Shown here: in pieces, positions 43,219-54,635 of the stretch
How the letters are laid out: the number at the start of each line of letters is the position of its first letter
Position numbering within the stretch: position 1 is the stretch's first letter
Assembly (NCBI GenBank): GCA_036867785.1
Contig: CP145425.1
Location: forward strand, 496,001 to 560,000
Reading direction: 5' to 3'
Source: Plasmodiophora brassicae
Lineage: Eukaryota; Endomyxa: Phytomyxea; Phytomyxea; Plasmodiophorida
DNA length: 64,000 bases
Notes under the pieces: generated by a model
Told to the model about the DNA's origin: nothing
What the model saw: the letters and a program-made list of their open reading frames with translations, nothing else
The model's database searches: none
Made by a program: the position numbers and the translations under genes

Positions 43219-43545
43219 GCGACCCCCATCCGCATCCGATCGCCCCCGTTACACGTCTGACCCCGGGTGGGTCACCGCTGCTGCAGCTTCCCCGGCCGTC
43301 CAGTCTATTTTTGTGAATCACAACCGGGAAACGAACTGTCGTCTGCGTCACTGGGGACGTCGTCGCTGTGGCGAACTGCAAACGCGCGGCCCGCGGCCGG
43401 CGATGGCTCGGACCTGTCGAGACCTAAATTTAGAGCGAGGTCCTAAATTTGCGTGACTGACGGCACGACCCGGTGCCCTTCGTCGGTCGGGCGGGCGGAC
43501 AGCAGTTGCGTTGCGGCGGTTGGTCAAACAGCAACGCGTAGGGGG
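43219..43545. other. Spacer between two surface-protein genes
   Basis: About 330 bases with no gene. It contains a near-direct repeat CCTAAATTT (43425 and 43441) about 120 bases before the next ATG, in otherwise GC-rich DNA. Presumably a promoter region. Confidence 0.4.
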
Positions 43546-44409
43546 ATGACGACGAATTTGCCGGTGGCGGCGCTGCTGCTAGCAGTGCTGGTGTGGGGTG
43601 TATGCCACGGCCAGGAGGAAGCGGCGCCGACGGGGCAGGCGGTGACTGCTGCGGCGCACGTGGATGAGGCCGGGCAGACGCTGAACGAGCGAGGGTTCAC
43701 GGACGGACCTGGCGGTCTGAATCGGTTCGTCAACGGGTTGAAGCCCGCGGTCGAAGAGATCGCCGGCGACCAGGCCGGTGGGATCGCGTCCATGGGCGTG
43801 CACTCCGTCGCCAAGTACGTGACGGAAGCGGTGGCGAACAAGTGGGTCGTCGGCCGGTTGTTCATGGCGTACCTGTGGGGCAACCGCCACACGGTCGACG
43901 AGCGTCTCGGCCAGATCGCTGTCGACTACGCCGTGCCGAAGGTCCCGATTGCGGGGGGCATCTACAAGAAGTACCAGGAGGTGATGGCCGCCGATTATGC
44001 GGCCAAGGTCGTACCTGGGCCGAACATCGTCAAGCACCACGTTGGCGGGTACGTCGACCGCATCGCGAAAGATCAGGTTCACGCTTTCGTGGCAGCGCCC
44101 GTGTACCGACAGGTTGGCGGCCACGTCAACAAGGCGCTTGGCGTCGTTGCGAAGGAGGCCGGCGAGGCGCTGGAGCCGCACGCGCCGGAGACCGTCGCGG
44201 CCGGCCGTGCATTCGGTGCCGCCATGAAGCGTCTGCTCAAGGGCCCATCCGACGAGGAAATGGAGGAGTTCTACAAGGAGCACCCGTCGAAGAGGATAAC
44301 GGATGGTGGCGGCAAACGGGAACGGTCGCGGAACACGTCGTCGGGCACCGTCGCTCCAACGTTCACTATCGCGACCACGATCATCGCCGGCCTGCTGTGT
44401 ATCATGTGA
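43546..44409 (+). CDS. Secreted, probably GPI-anchored protein, unknown
   Basis: A single-exon frame of 287 residues. The N-terminus is a signal peptide (LPVAALLLAVLVWGVCHGQE). The body is helical and Val/Ala/Gly-rich, with repeated short hydrophobic helices (YVTEAVANKWVVGRLFMAYL, VPKVPIAGGIYKKYQEVMAA) and Gly-Gly turns (KHHVGGYVDRIAKDQVHAFV, VYRQVGGHVNKALGVVAKEA). After a charged Lys/Arg/Ser stretch, a C-terminal hydrophobic tail (TFTIATTIIAGLLCIM) ends the protein: the layout of a GPI-attachment signal with omega sites around NTSSG. No family is recognised. The stop is 41 bases from the convergent TMEM42 stop. Confidence 0.65.
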   Translation: MTTNLPVAALLLAVLVWGVCHGQEEAAPTGQAVTAAAHVDEAGQTLNERGFTDGPGGLNRFVNGLKPAVEEIAGDQAGGIASMGVHSVAKYVTEAVANKWVVGRLFMAYLWGNRHTVDERLGQIAVDYAVPKVPIAGGIYKKYQEVMAADYAAKVVPGPNIVKHHVGGYVDRIAKDQVHAFVAAPVYRQVGGHVNKALGVVAKEAGEALEPHAPETVAAGRAFGAAMKRLLKGPSDEEMEEFYKEHPSKRITDGGGKRERSRNTSSGTVAPTFTIATTIIAGLLCIM

Positions 44410-44450
44410 ATGCATGCATAATACAGCGATGCGTTCGTGGTTGCAGCGCG

Positions 44451-44936
44451 CTATTGTACTTTGTCCTTCGCGGTGGTCGCGCGCGTAATCAAGGCGACGC
44501 CGACCAGGGTGATGACGATACCGGCCGTCCACAGTGGCGAGACGAGCTCGCCGAACAGGACCCGCCCGTACAGGCCCGACAGGAAGAACTGGAGCGACGA
44601 TATGACGGTGGTTGCCGCCGTGGTCCCCAGCGCGTTCATGCTCTTCACCAGGAACGATATGCCAAGGACGTTGCAGGCGAGCATGGACGCGACCAGCAGG
44701 ACGGTGTAGGCCCACTGAACCGTCTGCATTGCGACACACACACACACACGTGAGCCGCCGGTCGGTGCCAGGCGGTGGGCGACACCGACCTGGACGCACG
44801 ACGACGACGACGCAGGGTCGGACGGGCACAGCAGAGCGGACGCTGCCGACTGGCCCGCTGGGCTGAACGCCAGCTTGGCCAGGACCGACCCCGTACTCGA
44901 CAGGCCCGCCGACACCAAGCAGAGCACGACGGTCAT
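44451..44936 (-). CDS. TMEM42: TMEM42-like EamA-type membrane protein
   Basis: A four-TM protein of the drug/metabolite-transporter superfamily, half the size of a standard EamA transporter. It starts MTVVLCLVSAGLSSTGSVLA with LAKLAF at the position of the family's GxLxK segment. Later helices read WAYTVLLVASMLACNVLGIS, TAATTVISSLQFFLSGLYGR and the signature VLFGELVSPLWTAGIVITLV. A 66-base segment (about 44730-44795) starts GTCGG, contains eight GT dinucleotides in a row and ends GCAG. Because its length is a multiple of three it can be read through, but it is probably an intron. The role in TMEM42 proteins is unknown. Confidence 0.75.
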   Translation of the reverse strand: MTVVLCLVSAGLSSTGSVLAKLAFSPAGQSAASALLCPSDPASSSSCVQVGVAHRLAPTGGSRVCVCVAMQTVQWAYTVLLVASMLACNVLGISFLVKSMNALGTTAATTVISSLQFFLSGLYGRVLFGELVSPLWTAGIVITLVGVALITRATTAKDKVQ

Positions 44937-45077
44937 CGCGCGCGCGTTTCGCCTCGCCGCACAGTCCGGGCCGGACCGGGCGCCCTCAGAGGTGTGTATT
45001 ATACCTGGGCCAACCTGTGTGCGCGTCACCCCGACCCGCCCCAATGACGAACATCGTTATCTTGTATTGTGACGACA

Positions 45078-48000
45078 TCAAGGGCGGTCGGGCTGACTGG
45101 GCGCAGGCCGGCCTTGATTCGAGGCATAGCTGGCCGGGTGTCGGCGCTCCGCTCGGCTGAGCGTGGTGGCGAACTGGCTGGCCAGGTGGCCGTCCTCGAC
45201 CGACTCCGGCCTGCTGCCCATCGTCTGGTGCAGGTCGGCAGCGGCGATCGTCATCATCATCATCCGGACGGCCAGCTGCCAGACGCTCTCCAGGATGTCC
45301 TCGTTCAGCGACGTCCCGTTCGCCATCCGCGTGCGATCGCCGAACACATCGGTCGAGGACGTCGCCAGGGAAGGCGACGTCGCGTGCACCGGCATCTGCA
45401 GGCCACGATCCGGCTGCCGTCCCGGCTTCCACATCCCAAGGCGGAAGTGTTTCGCCGACGCCGACGACGTCTGCTGGCTGACGGAGGCCTTCGCCTTGCT
45501 GACCGTGTTGGAGCAGAACAGGAAGACCAGGGCGATGTTCAGCAGGTCGCAGGCCAGGAACGCGCTGTAGTAGACGAGGTACCCGGCCAGGTACTGGCCC
45601 GGGAACACGACCGAGAACGTCCACAGCGCGCACTGCATCATGAGCACGATGCAGAACGCGGTGCAGACGCCGGTCACGAAGCGCCCGACCGACAGGTAGG
45701 CGCGCGCCTGGTCCGGGTGCGTGTCCCGCATCGACGCGGCCGCCTCCGACAGGATCGCGAACAGCTGCCTGGCGACGATCAGGAAGCTGACGCTGCAGAC
45801 GAGGCACACGCCAGCGACGAGCAGGGACGCGGCGTCGAACAGGGTGACGGCCCGGGCGGGGATGGCGATGCCCGCGACCAGCAGCGTGGGGACGGCCAGC
45901 ACCAGCAGGGCGTTCCCGATGAAGTACGGGTAGTGGAACCCGGCCAGCAGGGCCGAGGCGGGCGCCGTCGACATGCGCCGGATGCGGTCGCCGAACGACC
46001 AGATGAAGATGATGAAGAAGGTGAGCAGGTGGAACTGGACGACGACAGGGACGACGCCCCAGAGCGCGTACGCCCAGATCGGGGCGGGCGGCGCCCCCGA
46101 CACAATGACGCAGGACGCGGCGAACCGGACGGCGCAGATCGACGTCGCCATGCCCAGGCAGGCGTACACGGCCCGACGCGCGTGCACCTTGACGACGAAG
46201 CGTCGCGTGCGCCTGGCGAGCTCCATCGCGATCAGCAGGAACGCGGCGTACGCCACGATGAACCGTCGATGGACGGTGGCGTCGTCAAGGACGACGTCGT
46301 GGTAGGCGGTGCACGGCGACGTGGGCGGGCGACGCTCCATGTACAGCATCAGGGCGAAGTCGGTCAGGTGCGTGCACGCGCACGTCACGGTGCCGTTCGC
46401 GCCGCCCACCGTCGCGCACCCGGCCGTCGTCCAGTTGCCGCGCGCCACGTCGAACGTGACGCAGACCGGGCGCCGCACGACCGCCGGTTCGCACGCCCCC
46501 AGCGCCGCGGTCGCGTTGTCCCCCACCAGGAGGGCCATGTCGACCAGGATCGGCTCCGACAGGTTCGCCACCGTGTGCGGCACAGGTGCGGCGCCGGGTT
46601 CGTTGACGACGAACGCGTTGACGGTGACGACGGGACTGATGAGCCGCGGGTCGTTGCCGCCGCCGACGCCGCCCGTCGACGACGACCAGTTCGTTCGTTG
46701 CAGGCCGATGCTGGCCATGGGCCCGGCACCCGGCGGCAACAACCGCATCGTCGACAGCTGGGGCAGCGTGACCGGCCCCGTCGGGCAGGGGCGGCGTCGC
46801 CGCCCGTCGTCGACGACCCAGACCTGGGTCGTGAAGGCCGCCGTCGCGATCGACGACGGGCGCTGGCAGGCGATCTGGGCGTCCAGCTGCGCCGCCCCGA
46901 TCCGGTCGACGAGGGCGTGGGCGGACGAGGGCGCCGCCGTCGCCGACGCCGACGCCGCCTGCGCCAGGTGCGCCAGGCCGCCCTGCGACAGGCCCTCGGC
47001 CTGGACGAGGTCCAGGCCGAGGTCGACGACCGACCGCGACGTGTTCGCCGACAGCGCCCGCCCCGTTGCCAACGACGACAGCGCCTGGGCGACCTGGTCC
47101 GGCGGCACGGTCCCGTTGGCGGCGGCGTTCGCCTTCGTCAGCAGGGCGACGAGGTCGTGTCGCGCGGCGTCGACGTCGACGTCGTCGCTGGCCGCCGAGA
47201 GCAGCAGCAGCGCGCCCGTCTGCACGAGCGTGACGACCTCGCCGGGGTTGGTGACGGTCGCCGACAGGTTGGCGATGGCGGCCACCGTCAGCGACGCGGG
47301 CGGCGCGTGCACCTGGACGACGACGGGGACGGCGGCCGATACGATCCGCGTGCCGACGATCCCGGCGCGGACCAGCACGACGAGCGTGTCGTTGCGGGCG
47401 GGGTCGCCAGCGGGCAGGCGGACCTGGGCGCCGGCGACCGCCGACGACACGGTCGCCAGCGCGTACTCGGCCCCGCCCGACGCGTCCCGATACGTGAACG
47501 AGTAGAAGAGCGCGCTCGTCGTCGTCGTCGTCCAGCCCCAGGACGTCAGCGTGAACGTTGACGCAAGGGCGACCGGCCTGACGTCGTTGCACGAGACGGA
47601 TAGGCGCCCGCCGGTCGGCGCAGACGGTACGACGAGCGCGAAGGTCCCGTTGCCGACGACGCCGTTGACCGTTACGGTCAACGCGATCCGGTAGGTGGTG
47701 CCAGGCGCCAGGACGTTCGGCGACAGGCGCAGGGTCAGCGTGTCGGCGGGCGGGACGTCGGCGCTGGCGTCGACGTCGAGCTGGTCGCAGCGCCACTGCG
47801 ACTGGAACGACGACCAGGGCGCCGGCACGCCCGAGACGGACCCGTACAACGTGAACGCCTGCGACGGGTCCAGCACGTCCTGCGCCCGAACCGAGACGGC
47901 GAGCGGCGGCGGCGGCGGCGGCGGGCGCCGTCGGGATGGGCTGGGCGAGCGCGCCGACGCCCGCACCACCACTGGCCGGGATGTGATCGGCGCCCGCCGT

Positions 48001-51000
48001 GCTGACGTTGACGACGGCGCCGGCGCCCGAAGCATCTCCATTCGCCGGACCCGATGGTTGCTGCCCCAGGGGACACACGTCAGCGACCGCGGCCAGCACG
48101 TTCGCACGCGCGCGCGCGCGTATCGTACTATTGGTCGGAGAAGAACAGGGTGGAGCCGTTCAGGAACAGGCCCAGCGGTTCGTTCATGCCGGCGGACGTC
48201 GGCGCCCCGTCCTGGAAGGCGGGGCTCCCGCGCCCGGCCCACGTCGTCACGTACCACGACGGCGCCTGCAGCATTCGGATGCGGTTGTTGGCCCGGTCGC
48301 ACACGAACAGGTTGCCGCGCTGGTCGACGGCCACGTTGGTCGGCAGGTTGAAGGCGGCGGTGGCCGCCGGGCCGTCGGCGAACCCGCCGGCGCCCGTCCC
48401 GACGCCGGCGATCGTGGTCACCTGGCCCGTCGGCGTGACCCGCCGGATCCGATGGTTGTACTGGTCGGCGACGAACAGGTCGCCGCCGGGGCCGACCGCA
48501 ACGCCACCGGGCGTGTTGAAGCTGGCGGCCGTGCCGGCCCCGTCCGCGAACGACGCGTTCCCGCTCCCGGCAACCTGACGACAACGGGGCGTGAGGTGAT
48601 GGGGCAGGCGGCGGCGCCGTCGTTCCCCCAACGAACCGTGGTGACGACGCCGGCGGGCGTCACCTTCCGGATGCGGTGGTTGCCCCACTCGGCGACGTAG
48701 ATGTTCCCGCTGGCGTCGATGCAGGCGGCGTACGGCTGGTCGAACAGGGCGCCCGCGCCCGTCCCGTCCCGGTAGCCGGACGCGCCGCCGAGGCCGGCGA
48801 ACGTCGTGACGCGCCCCGCCGGGCTGATCTTCCGGACGGCGTGGTTGTACCAGTCCATGACGTAGACGTTGTCGTCGGCGTCGACGACGAGCTGGGCGGG
48901 GTTGTTGAACCGGGCGGCCGCGCCCTGGCCGTCGGCGAACCCGGCCGCGTCGCCGCCCGCCCAGGTCGACACGGCGCCGTCCGGGGCGATCTTCCGGATC
49001 CGCTGGTTGAACGAGTCGGCCACGTACAGGTTGCCGCGCGAATCGCCCACGACGCCCCTGGGCGCGTTGAACGCCGCTTCGGCGGCGATCCCGTCCGCGT
49101 ACGATGCGACACCCGTCCCCGCGTACGTCGTGATCGGGCCGGGCTCGAACGCCGACGACGCGACGGCGCTGATCGCCACCTTCCGGATGCAGTGGTTGCT
49201 TCGGGGCACGGGGGCGTCAGACGACGGCAGGTCGGCACACGTGACGGTCGGGCGTACCCGTAATCGCTGACGAGGACGCTGCCGGTCCCGTTCAGCGCCA
49301 GGCCAGCGGGTCGGTTCCACATGGACGACATCGGCGCGCCGTCCGCGTACCCGGGCGTCCACGTGCCCGCCCAGGTCGTCACGTACCACGAGGCGGACGC
49401 CTGCAGGACGCGGACGGTCGTGTTGCCCGTGACGTACACGTTGCCGAGGGTGTCGACGGCGACCAGTTCGGGCAGGTCGAGCTGGGCCTGCAGGGCGGGC
49501 CCATCCAGGGTGCCCTGGACGCCGTTCCCCGCGATCGTCCGCACCGCGCCCGACAACGTCGAGATCGTCCGCACGCGGCGGTTGCCCTGGTCGGCGACGT
49601 AGAGCGTCGTGCCGGCCGCGTCCAGGCCGATCCCGGTCGGGTTGCTGAACTGGGCGGCGGTCCCGTCGCCGTCCGCGTACCCGGCCGTGCCGCTGCCGGC
49701 GACGGTGGTGACGACGCCCGCCGCGGTCACCTTGCGCACGCGATGATTGCCGAACTCGGTGACGTACAGGCTCCCGTCGGCGGTGTCGACGCACGCGCCA
49801 TACGGCTCGCTGAAGGCGGCCAGCGGGCCGGCCGCGTCGACGTAGCCCGACTGGCCGCCGCTCCCAGCGAGCGTGGTGACCCGCCCCGTCGGCGACACCT
49901 TCCTGATCGCGTGGTTGTGCCGATCGACCACGTAGACGTTGTCGTCGGCGTCGACAACGACCTGGGTCGGGCCGTTGAAGCTCGCCGACGGCCCCGGCCC
50001 GTCGGCGAACGCGGGCGACCCGCTCCCGGCGAACGTGGACACGGTGCCGTCCGGGGCCACCTTCCGGATCCGGTGGTTGCCCGAGTCGGCCACGTACAGG
50101 TTGCCGCGCGCGTCCAGGGCCAGACCGCGCGGCGAGTCGAACCGGGCGGTCCCGATCGCGGGCCCGTCGCCGTACCCCGGCGACGTGCACGCCCCGGCGT
50201 AGGTCGAGACCGTGCCCGACGTGTACGGCGACCAGCGCATGCTGGCGGGCGTCGACTGGACGCCAGGCGCGGGCGCAAGCCCCCCATGCACCAGCTGGAC
50301 GGCCCGAACGCGATGGTTCCTGACGGACGCGCGTTGGAAGGGAGGGGAGGCAACCTCGCCAATGCAAACAGGGGGCAGCGTTACCATTGGTCGGCGAACA
50401 GCAGGTTCGTCGTGCCGTTGACGACGAGGCCGAGGGCGCCGTTGACCGTCGCGGACGTCGGCGCGCCGTCCTGGAACGTCGCGGACCCGTCCCCGACGAA
50501 CGTGACGACGTACCACGTCGGCGCCAGCAGCAGGCGGATCCGGAAGTTGCCCTCGTCGGACACGAACAGGTTGCCGTCGGCGTCGACCGCCACGGCCGTC
50601 GGCAGGTTGAACTGGGCGCTGGTCGGGTGCCCGTCGAGGAAGCCGCCGGCGGCGCCGCTGCCCGCGAGCGTCGTCACGTCGCCCGACGGGGACACCCGGC
50701 GGATCCGATGGTTGTTGCGGTCGGCCACGTACAGGTCGCCGTTGGGCGCGCAGGCCAGGCCGGCCGGCGCGTTGAAGCTGGCCGCGTTGCCGGTGCCGTC
50801 GGCGAACGCGGCCTGACCGCTGCCAGCGACCTGTGGCGGACGCGGGGCCATGAGCAGGTCGCGACGACGACCGCGTCGACCGCGCTCCTACCGTGGTCAC
50901 GACGCCCGCCGGCGTCACCTTGCGGATGCGATGATTGCCGAGCTCGGCGACGTACAGGTTCCCGATCGTGTCGATGCAGGCGGCGAACGGCTGGTTCAAC

Positions 51001-52610
51001 AGGGCGGACGGGCCGTCGGCGTACCCGGCGACGCCCAGGGCGCCCGCCACCGTCGAGACGGCTCCCGACGGCGCGATCTTCCTGACCGCATGACAGTACC
51101 GATCCACGACGTACAGGTTGCCGCCGGCGTCGACGACCAGCTGACCCGGCAGGTTGAAGGCGGCGCGCGTGCCGCTCCCGTCGGCGCAGGCGGCGGTGCC
51201 GTTGCCCGCCCACGTCGTGACGTTGCCGCCGGGCGCGATCCTGCGTATGCGCCCGTTGCCCGCGTCGGCGACGAACACGTTGCCGGACGCGTCGAGGGCC
51301 AGACCCATCGGCGAGTTGAACGTCGCCGTTGCGGGCGCCCCGTCTTGGAAGGTGGACACCGCGAGCGTCCCGGCCAACGTGCTGACGGGCCCGGGCGCCA
51401 CTGCCCGATCGGTCACGACCTGCACCTTGCGAATGCAATGGTTGCTGCGACGACACACGTCAGCAAGCGGCCGTGGGACGCGGGCGTACGTCATCGCGGC
51501 GTACTTGCTATCGGCGACGTAGACGGCGTCGGACCCGTTCAGCGTGAGACCAGCGGGCCCGTTCAGCATCGACGACGTGGGCGCCCCGTCCCGGTACCCG
51601 GGTGCCGTCCCGATCCAGGTGGACACGTACCACGACGCGGACGCCTGGAGCACCCGCACGCGGGCGTTGCCCCAATCGGCGACGAACAGGTTGCCAGCAG
51701 GGTCGGTCGCCAGCGCCGACGGGTAGCTGAACCAGGCCTGCATCGGGGGGCCGTCCAGGAACCCGGACGCCGACGACGCCCCCGCCATCGTCGTCACAAC
51801 GGTCGACGTCGTGTTGACGAGCCGGATCATGCGCAGACGATGCCTGTTGCTCTCGGCGACGTACAGGACCGTCCCGTTCGAGCCAACCGCGATGCCGACC
51901 GGGCGGTCAAACGACGCGACCGTGCCCGGCCCGTCGTTCCCGGTCGCAGCGCCGCTGCCCGCCACGGTCGTCACGACGCCGCTCGGCGTGATCCTCCGGA
52001 CGCGATTGTTGCCCTGGTCGGCGACATACACGTTGCCGTTGGCGTCGATGCACGCGCCCGACGGCCGGTTGAAGTAGGCGAGGGGGCCGTTCGCGTCCAG
52101 GTACCCCGAGGTGCCACCGTGGCCGGCTGCGAAGCGATACCGTCGCCGCGTCAGCCCGCGTTGTTGAACGTCGCGGAAACGAACGCACTCACCGAGCGTT
52201 GTGACGCTGCCCGACGGCGATATCTTGCGAATGGCGTGATTGTTCACATCGATGACGTAGACGTTGTCGCTGGCGTCGACGACGAGCTGTGCGGGGGCGT
52301 TGAAGCTGGCCGACGTGCCGGGCCCATCGGCGAACGCGGCGCTGCCCGAACCGGCGAACGTGGACACGGTTCCGTTCGGGGCAACCTTCCGGATCCGGTG
52401 GTTGCCGGAGTCGGCCACGAACAGGTTGCCCTTGGAGTCGAGCGCGTGCCCCGTCGGCGTACTGAACGTGGCGCTCGTCGCCGTCCCGTCCCGATACCCG
52501 CTGGTCCCGCAGACGCCGGCGTACGTCGACACGCTGCCTGGGGCGGATCCAGTCGCCAGCCCGGCAAGGGCGGTCACGACGACAGCGACGTCCCAGAACA
52601 GGGGACGCAT
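45078..52610 (-). CDS. Giant NHL-propeller / GPS / seven-TM receptor-like protein
   Basis: Eight exons (52610-52193, 52126-51505, 51444-50892, 50830-50385, 50319-49258, 49198-48637, 48574-48129, 48060-45078) give 2,363 residues. All seven junctions agree in phase. A signal peptide (FWDVAVVVTALAGLATGSAP) is followed by 24 NHL blades of the form VSTFAG...NLYVADSGNHRIRKV, falling into four sets of six (residues about 24-1385). An REJ/GAIN-like region follows (WSSFQSQWRC, VTCNPGEV-type strands, many N-glycosylation sites). A GPS motif lies near residue 1930 (NWTTAGC, then TCACTHLTDFALML) with the HL/T cleavage site. Seven TM helices (about 1965-2225) and a 138-residue cytosolic tail complete it. 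Adhesion-GPCR-like in layout; the 7TM could also be THH1/TOM1-like. Coupling to G proteins is inferred. Confidence 0.85.
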
Positions 52611-52827
52611 GGGCTGAAGGGAACGCCGCCGCCGTTAAAGCACTCACTTGCCGTCCATACGCGCTTACAATCGACCGTACGCGGTCGACTGGTATACCAG
52701 TCGAATAGGTACAATGGCAAGCTGGGACGGGTAGAACCCGGCATTCGGACGACGACGCTCGCGAACGCCACCGACAACCAGGGACCTTTTATGGCGGCAG
52801 ACAGGGTTCAACCCGACAGGTGGGAGG

Positions 52828-53695
52828 TTAAGTGGGCGGCCCAACGCCAACGCAACGACCGGAGCAGGTGCCGATGCAGGTCTGCATGGAGCACCCGACA
52901 CAATGGCACTGGATCGTTGTCGTTGCCTGCTGGCTGCACGTGCGGGACGTTCCCGACCCCGAGCACACCGTCGAATACGTCGTCACCGGGTAGCAGTCCT
53001 CAGTGCAGCAATCCAGGCAGTGGTCGTAGCAGGAGCCACAGCCGGCCACCCGCCCTTGGAACGACTTGACCAGCGCCGCCGTCAGGAACGCCAGCTGGTT
53101 GCTGTCGCTGCAGACGCGAACACCGGGGCCCGCCGGCTGAGCCACCGTGTACACAGCACGGCTGTCCCCCGTTGCATCCAACGCGAACGGGTTGTTCCCC
53201 CAGTCGCCATCGTTCGACGCGAACGCCGTCGATGATGCTGATGCAGATGAACCCTTGACATTGGCACCGGTCAGCTGTTTCTTGGCACGCACAGTGATCG
53301 ACCCGGACGCCAAATCACAGGGCAGGTTGCCGTTGGAGCACGCTCCCGTAACGACGCCGTTACCCATGCGATCAAGGGCGATGTTGACGGATGTGATCGG
53401 GTTGGCGGCCACTGACGCCGGGACGTTGGTACCCTGGAACGTGAGCGTCGTTCCAGAGCCGTCAGCAGCGTCCTGAACAGTCGTGTGACCGATTTCGGCA
53501 TTGGCGATCCACCAGCGCCCGGAATCGTCGGTCAGCAGGGACAACGACTTGCTCCCGCATGCCATCTTCCAGTCATAATCTTGTACGACCCGGGTGGCGA
53601 TGTACGGCCCACCAATCGTCGCCGTCATGATGGCCAGGATGGTGATCCAGGTGAGCACATGCGTGACCCTACGTGGGCGATAGAATTTAGACGTG
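52828..53695 (-). CDS. Type II membrane protein with Cys-rich C-terminus
   Basis: A TM helix (VTHVLTWITILAIMTATIGG) is followed by an extracytoplasmic domain (MACGSKSLSLLTDDSGRWWI, SVNIALDRMGNGVVTGACSN) and a cysteine-rich end (CGSCYDHCLDCCTEDC, then CHCVGCSMQTCIGTCSGRC). The frame opens after a plausible GTACGT...CGTAG intron ending at 53696, but that junction does not match the phase of the exon before it (53687-54220 gene). The real first exon is therefore uncertain; the first ATG in frame is 53637. It may be the 3' part of the two-TM gene just upstream. No family is recognised. Confidence 0.5.
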
Positions 53696-54220
53696 TTGGT
53701 AAACAGTGACGCCAGGTGATACGTACGCGCGGCGGGCGTCACGTACGAGGTAGAGCAACGCAAGCGATGGGATACCTCCTGCTGTCAGGCTGACGAGCAG
53801 CATGAAGAAGATGTAGAACCCGTTGGCCACTGAGTGGCCTTTCAGGCCAGGATGGTCGAGGGGGTGAGCGGTGTACTGGACGTACCCGTAGGCCGTGCCG
53901 ATCAGGACGCCGACAAAGAAGACGAACGCACCAAGCGACAGGGCGACCTCACCGGAGACAGTTGGAAACCGAACCTGCCAGGTCGGGAGACGGCATCGCA
54001 ACCGACAACGACGCTTGTCCTGACGGGCCGGCCATGTCTTGCCAGTGGGCCCCGCTGGAACTTCTGCATAGGCCGACGACGGAAAGTCGTTGGTCAGCGT
54101 CTGGTAGGATGGAGGGGGCGGCCCGTCCTCGAGTTCCGCGCCGGGAAACGGGTCGTTTCCAGCGTGTGCGCCGACCAAGGCAAGACAGACGCAAACGGCA
54201 TACGTCGTCGGCATCGACAT
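53687..54220 (-). CDS. Signal-peptide protein with two TM helices, unknown
   Basis: ATG 54220 starts a signal peptide (MSMPTTYAVCVCLALVGAHA). A proline-rich luminal part (ELEDGPPPPSYQTL) and two TM helices (GEVALSLGAFVFFVGVLIGT, GFYIFFMLLVSLTAGGIPSL) follow. The C-terminus depends on whether the GTACGT at about 53756 is used as a donor. If it is, the protein would continue into the Cys-rich gene downstream, but phase disagrees. Read through, it ends at 53687. No family is recognised. Confidence 0.5.
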   Translation of the reverse strand: MSMPTTYAVCVCLALVGAHAGNDPFPGAELEDGPPPPSYQTLTNDFPSSAYAEVPAGPTGKTWPARQDKRRCRLRCRLPTWQVRFPTVSGEVALSLGAFVFFVGVLIGTAYGYVQYTAHPLDHPGLKGHSVANGFYIFFMLLVSLTAGGIPSLALLYLVRDARRAYVSPGVTVYQHV

Positions 54221-54635
54221 TTGCAGAATGACGCGCGCCAGCGCCACTGGGTCGGTCCAACGTCGCCGCCGCCGCCCCCGCCGGCAGCCAAGGCAATGGC
54301 ACCGATGGCACGGGTGAATCGCTGTCCGAAATAGGTGCCTGGCGCCGCCGCGGGAGGATCGTCGTGGCGCACTCTGCGCAGACAGACGCCACCCGCGCGC
54401 GCCCACTGTTCAGGAGGGCGCCGCAGCGCTCAGAAGCCCAGCAGACACGCGCGGATACCTGTCCCGTCTTCCTCCAGCGTACCTATCGCATGCGCTTGTC
54501 CCGAGACCGGCAACTGAAACATTGTCGTGTTGCTCTATTGACAGCGGGGGAGGGGGCCCGGGACCCCTGGTGGTGGTGGCGGCGGTGGGGGGTTCGTGCG
54601 TCGTGACGGGTACTGCGTGGGCGCGGCAGTTGCTC

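Noticed and set aside
45069-47561. Long plus-strand open frame (about 830 codons)
   Set aside because: It is Arg/Gly/Asp-rich shadow translation opposite the GPS-7TM exon. Very high GC keeps stops rare in that frame, and no domain is present.
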